This document shows positions 1-6,624 of a stretch of DNA of 7,340 bases, piece by piece; within the stretch, counting starts at the first letter, position 1, and the number at the start of each line of letters is the position of its first letter. The position numbers and the translations under genes were made by a program. The stretch comes from an uncultured Bacteroidia bacterium. Lineage in GTDB: Bacteria > Bacteroidota > Bacteroidia > Bacteroidales > UBA932. The DNA lies in contig CACYEB010000173.1 of assembly GCA_902773305.1 (NCBI GenBank), forward strand, positions 1 through 7,340. Reading direction: 5' to 3'. A model generated the notes under the pieces. The model saw only the letters and a program-made list of their open reading frames with translations, did not search any database and was not told the DNA's origin.

Positions 1-1073
1 AGCTTGGTTTCGTCGCCGTCGATGAAATAGTCGTACTGGAAAGCCACTATGGCGTTCATCGTGTTCTGGAGGGTCTTCTGACGCTGTTTTATTGCCTCTA
101 CGAACCATTTGGCCGAGTTCAGCTTGGACTTTACGAAAGAGACGGCCTCCTTTTCCTGACGGGTCGACTTGCCGGCGGCCTGCATCAGCAGTTCGGCATA
201 GTTCTTATTGACCCTGAGTTCGGGGATGCTGAAACGGGGCATCGATATCACCGGTACGCCGTCTTTCAACTCCAGGATAAAATCGGGAACTATCTGCTGC
301 GCCTGGTCGGAATAGGTATCGTCTATCTGCCCGCCGGGGCGGGGATTCAGGCGGGTGATTTCCTCTATGGCGCTCTTGAGCATCTGCTCGTCTATGCCCA
401 GTTTCTGGATGATTTTTGAGTAATGTTTCTTCGCAAGGGCGTCGAAGCACTCTTCCACAATCTTCCTGGCCACAACCTGCGCCGGGGTCGGATCGTCCAC
501 ATCAAGCTGTAGCAGAAGGCATTCCTGCAGGTTACGTGCGCCCACGCCCACCGGTTCGAAACTCTGGATTACCTTCAGTATGCTCTCCAGTTCCTCTTCT
601 GTGGTCTCTATGTTGAGTTTGAAGGAGATATCGTCGCAGAGACTCTCAAGGTCGCGCCTCAGGTAGCCGTCCTCTTCCAGCATTCCTATCATAAAGCGGG
701 CAATCTGGAATCCGCGCTCGTCCAGTTTACAGTAACCCAGCTGGTTTTCAAGGTTCTGCTGGAGGCTCTCCTTGACCGAGAAAGTGTTGTACTGGGGCTT
801 CTCGTCCTTGCCCTGGTTGTTTACGTACAGTTTGTAAGACGGGGTTGGATCGCTCCCGGCATATTCAGTAAGGGAAACGTTTTTGGGAGCCTCTTCTTCG
901 GGATCGTTCTCGTCTTCCACCACCTCGTCCAACACGGGGTTCTCTTCCAGTTCCTGCTGCACGCGGCGCTGCAACTCCAGCGTCGGCAACTCCAGCAGCT
1001 TGATGGTCTGGATTTGCAACGGAGACAGGCGCTGTGTCTGCCTCAACTCCTGTGTCAGGGACTGTTTTGCCAT
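1..1073 (-). CDS. rpoN: RNA polymerase sigma-54 factor (RpoN), C-terminus cut by window edge
   Basis: Sigma-54 directs RNA polymerase to -24/-12 promoters and needs an AAA+ enhancer-binding activator to open them. About 357 residues are visible. Residues 9-51 are the Gln/Leu-rich activator-contact region I (LRQTQRLSPLQIQTIKLLEL, then ELEENPVLDE). Residues 52-63 and the following stretch are the short acidic region II. The core-binding region follows from about 105, with the family signatures FEPVGVGARN (172-181), LNPRPGG (242-248) and AKWFVEAIKQR (from about 321). The helix-turn-helix and RpoN box would follow beyond base 1; family proteins are usually near 480-500 residues, so about 130 are missing. 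The start ATG (1071-1073) gives the canonical region I N-terminus and lies one base after the stop of the upstream SPOR gene, so the two are probably translationally coupled. Seen: the motifs. Known: sigma-54 function. Its regulon here cannot be read from this window. Confidence 0.97.
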   Translation of the reverse strand, partial: MAKQSLTQELRQTQRLSPLQIQTIKLLELPTLELQRRVQQELEENPVLDEVVEDENDPEEEAPKNVSLTEYAGSDPTPSYKLYVNNQGKDEKPQYNTFSVKESLQQNLENQLGYCKLDERGFQIARFMIGMLEEDGYLRRDLESLCDDISFKLNIETTEEELESILKVIQSFEPVGVGARNLQECLLLQLDVDDPTPAQVVARKIVEECFDALAKKHYSKIIQKLGIDEQMLKSAIEEITRLNPRPGGQIDDTYSDQAQQIVPDFILELKDGVPVISMPRFSIPELRVNKNYAELLMQAAGKSTRQEKEAVSFVKSKLNSAKWFVEAIKQRQKTLQNTMNAIVAFQYDYFIDGDETK

Positions 1074-1074
1074 A

Positions 1075-1581
1075 TTACATCACCGGATTGCTGATTCTCT
1101 CACGAACAATGAAGCCCGACGGGTAAGCGCCTTTGATCGAGTTCAAAAAACGTCTGGCATCTTCTTTCGTGCGGAAGTCACCTACAGTAACCTTGAAATA
1201 GGGGTTGTCATATCCGCGGTATACGCTTATGCCGGGGTGCTGTGCCCTGAAGGATTCGGCCACTTTCTCGCTCATCGCACGGGCATTCTGCTTATTGTCG
1301 AAAAAGATGCGGATGCGATAGCCGGTCAGGCGTCTGGAGGCGTTGCGTGCGATGTGCGACGTCATCGCCTTCGATAGGGCTTCGGGCTGGTCTATCACTA
1401 CCTTGCCGTCGTTCGAAAGGGCGTTGCTGCTTCCCAGCACCTGGAAAATGCTTTTGCCCACGAGGGTGGAGTCAACCGCAGTACGGTTCGCATAAGTGGA
1501 ATCCACCGCCGCATCAGTCTGTGCACCGGCAACGGCACTGAGAGCCACCAGGGCAAGTATTGTCAGAAAAGCTTTTTTCAT
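1075..1581 (-). CDS. Secreted SPOR-domain protein
   Basis: A 168-residue exported protein. Residues 1-20 form a Sec signal peptide (MKK, hydrophobic core, AGA before Gln21). Residues 22-85 are a low-complexity linker and a short helical stretch. From about 86 to 165 there is a SPOR domain: the GYRIRIFFDNKQNAR strand-helix unit, a YPG-like HPGISVYRGYDNPYFKVTVGDF centre, and DARRFLNSIKGAYP with FIVRE at the end. SPOR domains bind denuded peptidoglycan glycan strands, typically at division sites, so a periplasmic, cell-wall-associated role is likely. The DNPYFKVTVGDFRT core resembles a common Bacteroidales SPOR family. The start overlaps the stop of the upstream lipoprotein gene (ATGA, 1578-1581), and rpoN starts one base after its stop. 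The domain call is strong; the exact biological role is inferred. Confidence 0.92.
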   Translation of the reverse strand: MKKAFLTILALVALSAVAGAQTDAAVDSTYANRTAVDSTLVGKSIFQVLGSSNALSNDGKVVIDQPEALSKAMTSHIARNASRRLTGYRIRIFFDNKQNARAMSEKVAESFRAQHPGISVYRGYDNPYFKVTVGDFRTKEDARRFLNSIKGAYPSGFIVRERISNPVM

Positions 1582-2078
1582 TGCTGCAACGTTTTAACAA
1601 GATCCTTGACAGGAATGCTGTCCTGACGGAAGCGCTTCTTGAAGATGCCTGCCTTCAGGGTGAGGTCGTAGTCCACGGTATAACCTTTCTCGCCATAGTC
1701 CTTCATAGACATTGCCAGCAGAGTAATGGCCGACAGCGGACTGTCAAAGTCAATCTTCAGAGGCACCTTCACCTGCTCGGAGGTGCGGCGGTGAAGAATC
1801 GGTTTATCCCTGCCTATTCCGGTGGCCAGGCCGACCGTAGCCACTTTCTTGCCGCTCTTTGTATAGAGTTCTGCCGTAAGGTCGGACAGGGTTATGTCCA
1901 TACCTGAGGCGTTGTCTGCATCGATAAGCAGGTTGGCGTCGGCACTCAACTGTGACAGTCCCAGGGCGACGTTGCCTACGTTCTCCAGGGAATAGTCGTT
2001 CACGTTGATCTGCTCGCTCAGCGGTTTGCAGGCGGACAGCGAAAACAAAACCAGTACTATCGCTAAAAAATTCCTCAT
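1578..2078 (-). CDS. Small lipoprotein with LEA type 2-like domain
   Basis: A 166-residue lipoprotein starting at the ATG at 2076-2078. A short n-region (MRN), a hydrophobic core and the lipobox SLSAC place the lipidated Cys at residue 17. The reading frame stays open upstream to 2141, but that start would put 21 charged and aromatic residues before the signal peptide, so the internal ATG is preferred. The mature part has alternating beta-strand segments (for example LSQLSADANLLIDADNAS and ITLSDLTAELYTKSGKKVA) typical of LEA14-like (LEA type 2, Ig-like) lipoproteins of Bacteroidota. No enzymatic motif is seen and the function is unknown. The residues after Cys17 (KPLSE) are not strongly acidic, so surface export is not indicated and a periplasm-facing anchor is more likely. 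It is the first gene of the rpoN operon and overlaps the SPOR gene by four bases. The LEA assignment rests on pattern only. Confidence 0.85.
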   Translation of the reverse strand: MRNFLAIVLVLFSLSACKPLSEQINVNDYSLENVGNVALGLSQLSADANLLIDADNASGMDITLSDLTAELYTKSGKKVATVGLATGIGRDKPILHRRTSEQVKVPLKIDFDSPLSAITLLAMSMKDYGEKGYTVDYDLTLKAGIFKKRFRQDSIPVKDLVKTLQQ

Positions 2079-2085
2079 TTCAAGG

Positions 2086-2093
2086 CAAAGATA
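2086..2093 (-). promoter_or_regulatory. Bacteroidota -7 promoter element (TATCTTTG) for the lipoprotein-SPOR-rpoN operon
   Basis: The minus strand reads TATCTTTG, an exact match to the Bacteroidota -7 consensus TAnnTTTG. No clear TTTG -33 box is seen 19-21 bases further upstream. The element ends only seven bases before the start codon at 2078, so the transcript would begin almost at the ATG (leaderless or nearly so). It is the best promoter candidate for the minus-strand operon. Confidence 0.55.
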
Positions 2094-2104
2094 ATAATAA
2101 AAAC

Positions 2105-2112
2105 TAACTTCG
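2105..2112 (+). promoter_or_regulatory. Possible -7 promoter element (TAACTTCG) for miaB
   Basis: TAACTTCG differs at one base from the TAnnTTTG consensus and lies 21 bases before the preferred miaB ATG at 2134, a normal distance. No convincing -33 TTTG is visible. It faces away from the opposite-strand element at 2086-2093, with 11 AT-rich bases between them, making a compact divergent promoter. Confidence 0.4.
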
Positions 2113-2133
2113 CGGAGTCTTTTTGTGCTGGCT

Positions 2134-3465
2134 ATGAACAATAACTATACCATTGCGCCAAGGGTGCTGATAGAGACCTACGGCTGTCAGATGAACGTAA
2201 ATGACAGCGAGGTGGTGCTGGCGATACTTTCCAAAAGCGGATATGTACTTTGCAAGGAAGTTTCCTCCGCTGACCTGGTGCTGATCAATACCTGCGCGAT
2301 ACGTGACAATGCCGAGCAGCGCATCCTCGGCCGGCTGGACTTCTTCCGGCTGGAAAAGAAAAAGCATCCCAGCCTTCTGGTGGGGGTCATAGGCTGTATG
2401 GCCGAGAGACTCAAAGAAAAACTGCTCGAGCATCCGGCTGTGGATCTGGTGGCCGGTCCCGATGCCTACCGCGACCTGCCGCGTCTGCTGGATATTATCC
2501 GCTCCACCGGCAGCAAACAAATCAACACACTTCTGAGCCACGAAGAGACCTACGGCGATATTTCGCCGGTCCGTATGGATTCAAACGGCGTGAGCGCATA
2601 CATCTCCATAATGCGCGGCTGCAATAACGTCTGCTCTTACTGCGTGGTGCCATACACCCGCGGCGGGGAGCGCAGCCGTGACTGCGAAAGCATCCTTCGG
2701 GAGGCGCGCGAAGTGATTGACGCAGGCTACAAAGAGATAATCCTGCTGGGACAGAACGTCGATTCCTATAAGTTCGGCGAAGTGGGCTTTGCCCGGCTGC
2801 TGGAGATGGTGGCCCGGCTCTCGCCTTCGGTGCGCGTCCGCTTTGCAACCTCCCACCCCAAGGATATGAAAGACGAAGTGCTGCTCACGATGGCGGCCTA
2901 CCCCAATATCTGCAAGCATATCCATCTGCCTGTACAGTCGGGCAGCAATGTTATGCTGGAGAAGATGCGCCGCCGCCACACCCGCGAGTGGTATCTGGAG
3001 CGGGTTGCCCGCATCCGCGAGATTATGCCCGACTGCGCCATTACCACCGACGTCATCACCGGTTTCTGCGGTGAGACGGAGGCCGATTTCGAAGATACCC
3101 TGGATTTGTTCCGTCAAGTCAGATTCGACTCCGCCTTTATGTTCCAGTATTCCGAGCGGCCGGGAACCCTGGCGCAACGGCACTACCCCGACGATGTTCC
3201 GCCGGAGGTCAAAACCGCCCGTCTGGAGAGAATCATCGCGCTTCAGGGAGAACTCTCCCTGGAGAGCAACCGCCGCGACGTGGGCAAGACCTTCGAGGTG
3301 CTCATCGAGGGCTTTTCCAAGAAATCCTCCGCCGACCTGATGGGGCGCACCAGCCAGAACAAGGCGTGCGTCTTCCCCGCCGCCGGCCACCATACGGGCG
3401 AGTACGTAACGGTCCTCGTGAAAGACTGCACTCCCGCCACCCTGCTTTGCGAAGCCGTAGATTAG
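2134..3465 (+). CDS. miaB: tRNA-2-methylthio-N6-dimethylallyladenosine synthase (MiaB)
   Basis: Radical SAM methylthiotransferase that converts i6A37 to ms2i6A37 in tRNAs reading UNN codons; cytoplasmic, with two [4Fe-4S] clusters. Numbered from the ATG at 2134 (443 residues), the N-terminal MTTase domain carries its three cluster Cys at 18 (ETYGCQMN), 54 (INTCAIRDNA) and 88 (GVIGCMAER). The radical SAM triad is RGCNNVCSYC (Cys163, 167, 170), followed by PYTRGGERSR. Later signatures are LLGQNVDSY, HLPVQSGSN and TDVITGFCGET. A TRAM domain closes the protein from about residue 380 (GKTFEVLIEG, MGRTSQNK). The Q-M-N context and RDNAEQR distinguish MiaB from RimO and MtaB. A GTG at 2125 in the same frame would add three residues; ATG is preferred, with no strong ribosome binding site to decide. 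All catalytic residues are present. The gene is divergent from the rpoN operon and 25 bases upstream of the esterase-like gene. Confidence 0.97.
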   Translation: MNNNYTIAPRVLIETYGCQMNVNDSEVVLAILSKSGYVLCKEVSSADLVLINTCAIRDNAEQRILGRLDFFRLEKKKHPSLLVGVIGCMAERLKEKLLEHPAVDLVAGPDAYRDLPRLLDIIRSTGSKQINTLLSHEETYGDISPVRMDSNGVSAYISIMRGCNNVCSYCVVPYTRGGERSRDCESILREAREVIDAGYKEIILLGQNVDSYKFGEVGFARLLEMVARLSPSVRVRFATSHPKDMKDEVLLTMAAYPNICKHIHLPVQSGSNVMLEKMRRRHTREWYLERVARIREIMPDCAITTDVITGFCGETEADFEDTLDLFRQVRFDSAFMFQYSERPGTLAQRHYPDDVPPEVKTARLERIIALQGELSLESNRRDVGKTFEVLIEGFSKKSSADLMGRTSQNKACVFPAAGHHTGEYVTVLVKDCTPATLLCEAVD

Positions 3466-3490
3466 TTCACACACAATTCTGAATACCTTT

Positions 3491-5413
3491 ATGAAAAGAC
3501 TCCTTTCGTTAGTGCTGATTGCAACCCTGGCCCTGATGCCGGGCGGCTGCCAAAAATACGATGACTCCGAACTGCGCGAAGAAATCGCAGGCCTGCGACA
3601 GCGGCTCGAAGCTGTGGAAAGCCTGAATACCTACAAGGACCTTCTTTCCAAACTGGACAATGGCAAAACGGTGGTCGGGGTCTCTGAGAGCGACGGTGTT
3701 TACACGCTCACCTTCGACGATAGCTCTTCCATCTCCTTTAACCGTAAAGGCGAGCCCGGAGAGCCGGGCGAACCGGGAGAATCTGGCGAACCCGGTCAGA
3801 ATGGGGTGACCCCGTTGTTCCGCATCAACGACGACACCGTCACCTGGGAAGTCTCTTATGACGAAGGCCAGACGTGGAAAGGGGCCGGAAGTGCCTTGGA
3901 CCGCAGCCTTATCAGCGATGTCACTATAGGAAAGGACGGGGATAGTGTCACACTCTGCCTTGCAGACGGCACATCCATAATGATTCCTTGCGGAGAGACG
4001 GCTTTTCCCGGCTCAGGCCTCAGCATACCGTATGCCCTGCGGGATAATATGGTGCTCCAAAGGAATACAAATGCCAATATCTGGGGTTGGGCGGCCTCCG
4101 GCTCCGTGATCCAGGTTTCGGTATCTTGGAGTTCTGCCCACTACAGAACCACCGTGGACCCCGACGGCCTGTGGAAAGTGGCTGTGGCTACTCCCGATGC
4201 CTCTTTCACTCCCCAATGGATAAAAATAACCTGCGGCAAGCAGTCAGTCATGCTGGAGAATATCCTCATTGGAGAGGTATGGCTCTGCAGTGGACAGTCC
4301 AATATGGATATGCCTATGGCGGGTTGGGATGGCCAGCCTGTAGAGAACAGTGCCGAGGCCATGCGGGATGCCTACCTCTATCCCGAAGTAAGAATGTTCA
4401 TAGTGCCCAAGGTTACATCTACGGAAAAACAAGAACAGACCCTCGGTACCTGGTGGTCTGCAGACGATGGCCATATTGCGAAATTCAGCGCCACGGCATA
4501 TTTCTTCGGCAGGGAACTCGCCCGAAAATTGAACGTGCCCGTAGGCCTTATCGTTCCCTGCTGGAGCGGCTCGATGATAGAACCCTGGATGGACCGCGAA
4601 GCCCTTTGCAGCGTCGGATGGACATCGGAGGACATCGACCGGAATATCAGCAGCAACATGGCTGAGAACAAGCCCCATTTGGCCAACACCGTCATGTACA
4701 ATGCTATGATCTATCCGATCCGGCACTACACAATAAACGGTTTCATCTGGTATCAGGGATGTTCGAACGTATACCGTATTTACGAACAGGATTATGCAGA
4801 GTACCAGGCTGCTATGGTAACCCGGTGGCGTAAGCTGTTCGGTCGCGGCAACCTGCCTTTCTACTATGTACAGATTGCACCCTACGATAAATACGGAGCA
4901 ACCGACGATACGGGATTTGCACCCATCCTGCGCGACCGCCAGAAAGCGGCGGCCAAACTCGTACCCAACTCTGCAATGATCGCCACCTGCGATCTGGTCT
5001 ATGAATTTGAAAAAGGCATCATCCATCCCCGTAAAAAGGCGGAGGTCGGAGAACGCCTGGCGAACCTGGCTCTGGAGCACTGGTATGGCTTTGATGTTCA
5101 CGGCAGCGACTCCCCCGACGTCAAGAGTGTCCAGCTGCAAGGTGCTACCGCCACGATAGTGATGACCCGCTGCGAAGACGGCATCCATACCACTCCCGGG
5201 ACGGAACTCCAGTCTGTCAACGGCTTTGAAGTGGCGGGATCCGACAAAGTCTGGCACCCGGCACACATCACTTCTGCCAGCGGCAACTCCCTGACCGTCT
5301 CCTCCGACCAGGTGCCCGACGTGCGGTACGTCCGCTATCTCTGGCACGACTTCCAAATCGGCCACCTCTGGAACAGTTTCAACCTGCCCCTGCTGCCGTT
5401 CACCACGGAATAG
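3491..5413 (+). CDS. Surface-type lipoprotein: collagen-like stalk fused to SGNH sialate O-acetylesterase-like domain
   Basis: A 640-residue lipoprotein. Its signal peptide ends at Cys20 (LMPGGC; Pro at -3 is atypical), followed by QKYDDSE, which resembles the Bacteroidota surface-export signal. Residues 26-45 form a short coiled coil. Residues 55-170 match the DUF4988/PL29-N-type stalk (VGVSESDGVYTLTFDDSSS, then WEVSYDEGQTWK, ending LADGTSIMIP), with a collagen-like GXY insert at 87-105. From about 175 comes the SASA (DUF303) sialate O-acetylesterase fold: a beta-sandwich start (ALRDNMVLQR), SGNH block I GQSNM with nucleophile Ser270, WSGSMIEPWM (358-367), WYQGCSN (421-427), IIHP with His512, and a family-typical LPFTTE tail. 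Known family members remove acetyl esters from sialic acids or other glycans. Oddly, the conserved Glu of WYQGESN is Cys424 and the Asp of DIHP is Ile510, so activity is uncertain. It may be cotranscribed with miaB (25-base gap). The family call is strong; the substrate is unknown. Confidence 0.9.
   Translation: MKRLLSLVLIATLALMPGGCQKYDDSELREEIAGLRQRLEAVESLNTYKDLLSKLDNGKTVVGVSESDGVYTLTFDDSSSISFNRKGEPGEPGEPGESGEPGQNGVTPLFRINDDTVTWEVSYDEGQTWKGAGSALDRSLISDVTIGKDGDSVTLCLADGTSIMIPCGETAFPGSGLSIPYALRDNMVLQRNTNANIWGWAASGSVIQVSVSWSSAHYRTTVDPDGLWKVAVATPDASFTPQWIKITCGKQSVMLENILIGEVWLCSGQSNMDMPMAGWDGQPVENSAEAMRDAYLYPEVRMFIVPKVTSTEKQEQTLGTWWSADDGHIAKFSATAYFFGRELARKLNVPVGLIVPCWSGSMIEPWMDREALCSVGWTSEDIDRNISSNMAENKPHLANTVMYNAMIYPIRHYTINGFIWYQGCSNVYRIYEQDYAEYQAAMVTRWRKLFGRGNLPFYYVQIAPYDKYGATDDTGFAPILRDRQKAAAKLVPNSAMIATCDLVYEFEKGIIHPRKKAEVGERLANLALEHWYGFDVHGSDSPDVKSVQLQGATATIVMTRCEDGIHTTPGTELQSVNGFEVAGSDKVWHPAHITSASGNSLTVSSDQVPDVRYVRYLWHDFQIGHLWNSFNLPLLPFTTE
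3749..3805 (+). repeat. Collagen-like Gly-X-Y repeat, six units
   Basis: Residues 87-105 of the esterase lipoprotein are six Gly-X-Y triplets plus a closing Gly: GEP three times, then GES, GEP, GQN, G. The protein repeat is regular, but the codons vary between units (GAG/GAA, CCC/CCG, GGA/GGC/GGT), so it is an old repeat kept at the protein level and not a fresh slippage product. Such short stretches follow coiled coils in DUF4988-type lipoproteins and probably act as a rigid spacer from the membrane. Confidence 0.9.
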
Positions 5414-5459
5414 CACCGGATAACAACTCTGCGAAGAAGTATAACCCATACTGACAATC

Positions 5460-6611
5460 ATGAAAACATTCTTCCGTGCATTGACACTTGCAGCGCTGTT
5501 GTTTTTCCCAATAATAGTCTGCGGTCAAACCATTGTCCCTTTCCTCGATATTCCTGCCGGAGAAGCCAGGCTGTACTGGGACGAAAGGCCCTTGGAAGTG
5601 GGCGACTTCAGGCCCAGAAAAAGTCCTAATCGTGATAATGAATACTACGGCGGCAATATGGCGTGGGATTTCAACTCAGAAAAAGTCAAGAAGCATAATC
5701 TGATATACGACAACTATATTGTAAACAACTGGTTTAACAGAACCGAAGCGTGGGCCGTGCCTGACCGTTTTACCAACAATGACCTGCGGTACAATCAGTT
5801 GGTATTTGACATATCGGAAGTGTACAGGAGAAAGGCTCAGAACGGGCTCAACCATGCCGGGCCTGCAGCACATCAGGATTCATTGCTATACTATGAATCC
5901 TGTATGGAAGCCGTTCTCGACGAAGTTCGCAACGAAACCGCACGGGGAGAGAACGAAGAGGCTCTCGCTGAATACGAAAACAAGGTTAAGGCGATGCTGG
6001 AGATTACCGAAATACGTGAAAGTGAACCCATCATAGGTGACTATGAAATCGGCATCGGATACTATATGAATGTCGTTCAATCCGTATTTATGACCAATGT
6101 CGCCCCAGTTGGGTTTACCATCCCTACCGGCCTCAACTTGGGATTTGCCGTTCCGGTAAACAAGTCGGTCTATATGTTTGACGTAAGTGCCAAGTTCGGT
6201 AAGTTGACTGAGGACTTTGACTATCTCTCCCTGCATTTCCCGCAAAGGTCGGATGTTGAACTATGTTCAATAAGTCTGGGCTATGCCAGACGTGTCCTGA
6301 GCACGGACTGGTGGGACATACTGCCCTTCGGAATGATCGGTATAACCACTCTGAATATGTTCGACATAAATGATGACGGACGCGACAAGCACTCTCCCGA
6401 CCTGGGGTTGAGCCTCAGTGCCGGCGCCGATTTCAGATTTAAATACTACCGCAGGCTGCAGCGGTTATCCGGTTCCTCGGAATACGTCGACTCCGCTATC
6501 TACGGAAGGGTATACCTCTCCAGAGAACAGCACGCCGGATTCGGAGGGATTATCACCCTCAATTTCGGTCTTGGAATAGACATCTTTGCCGGTTCCAGAC
6601 TGTATAACTAA
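5460..6611 (+). CDS. Exported protein with degenerate DUF922-like N-terminal domain and beta-rich C-terminal domain
   Basis: A 383-residue protein of unknown function. Residues 1-22 form a signal peptide (hydrophobic core, VCG before Gln23; Cys21 has Val at -1, so lipidation is unlikely). Residues 37-180 follow the layout of DUF922, a family of putative secreted zinc proteases in Bacteroidota: YWDERPLEVGDF at the front, AWAVPDR before the core, LRYNQLVFDISE at 109-120 where active members have a HEQxHFDIxE-like motif, then NETARGENEEALAEYENKV (158-176), resembling the downstream ET.(H)G...W helix. The zinc-binding His/Glu/His are Tyr111, Asn112 and Val115, so metalloprotease activity is not expected. 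Residues 185-383 are rich in alternating aromatic/Gly strands (YEIGIGYYMNVV, SLGYARRVL, IITLNFGLGID), suggesting a beta-barrel or beta-sandwich; the last residue is Asn, not the Phe usual for outer-membrane barrels. The start lies 46 bases after the esterase gene, with no clear promoter, so cotranscription is possible. The DUF922 link is pattern-based. Confidence 0.75.
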   Translation: MKTFFRALTLAALLFFPIIVCGQTIVPFLDIPAGEARLYWDERPLEVGDFRPRKSPNRDNEYYGGNMAWDFNSEKVKKHNLIYDNYIVNNWFNRTEAWAVPDRFTNNDLRYNQLVFDISEVYRRKAQNGLNHAGPAAHQDSLLYYESCMEAVLDEVRNETARGENEEALAEYENKVKAMLEITEIRESEPIIGDYEIGIGYYMNVVQSVFMTNVAPVGFTIPTGLNLGFAVPVNKSVYMFDVSAKFGKLTEDFDYLSLHFPQRSDVELCSISLGYARRVLSTDWWDILPFGMIGITTLNMFDINDDGRDKHSPDLGLSLSAGADFRFKYYRRLQRLSGSSEYVDSAIYGRVYLSREQHAGFGGIITLNFGLGIDIFAGSRLYN

Positions 6612-6624
6612 GAGATTTCTCTTA
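6609..6624. repeat. Perfect inverted repeat containing both convergent stop codons
   Basis: TAAGAGA (6609-6615) and TCTCTTA (6618-6624) are exact inverse complements around a two-base centre. The left TAA is the stop of the 383-residue protein gene; the right TTA is, on the minus strand, the TAA stop of the nitroreductase gene. The hairpin would be short and AT-rich with no following T-run, so it is at most a weak bidirectional terminator. Confidence 0.5.

Noticed and set aside
883..1377. A plus-strand frame starting with a Ser-rich stretch
   Set aside because: The Ser run is the antisense of Glu-rich acidic codons in RpoN region II, and the frame crosses two real minus-strand genes.
2079..2141. 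Upstream in-frame extension of the LEA-type lipoprotein (start at 2141)
   Set aside because: It would place charged and aromatic residues before the lipoprotein signal and run through the promoter region; the ATG at 2078 gives a standard signal peptide.
2581..3474. A 297-codon minus-strand frame opposite miaB
   Set aside because: It lies wholly antisense to intact miaB motifs and shows no domain; it is a shadow of GC-rich third positions.
3484..3491. TACCTTTA as a -7 promoter box for the esterase gene
   Set aside because: It has one mismatch and its last base is the A of the ATG, so transcription would start inside the gene. Cotranscription with miaB, or an unseen promoter, is more likely.
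5414..5459. A promoter or terminator between the esterase gene and the 383-residue protein gene
   Set aside because: The 46 bases contain no TAnnTTTG match and no clear stem with a T-run.
4244..5461. A 405-codon open frame on the minus strand opposite the esterase gene
   Set aside because: The plus strand here encodes a clear SASA esterase with family motifs. The antisense product has no recognisable motif or signal peptide and is a codon-bias shadow.
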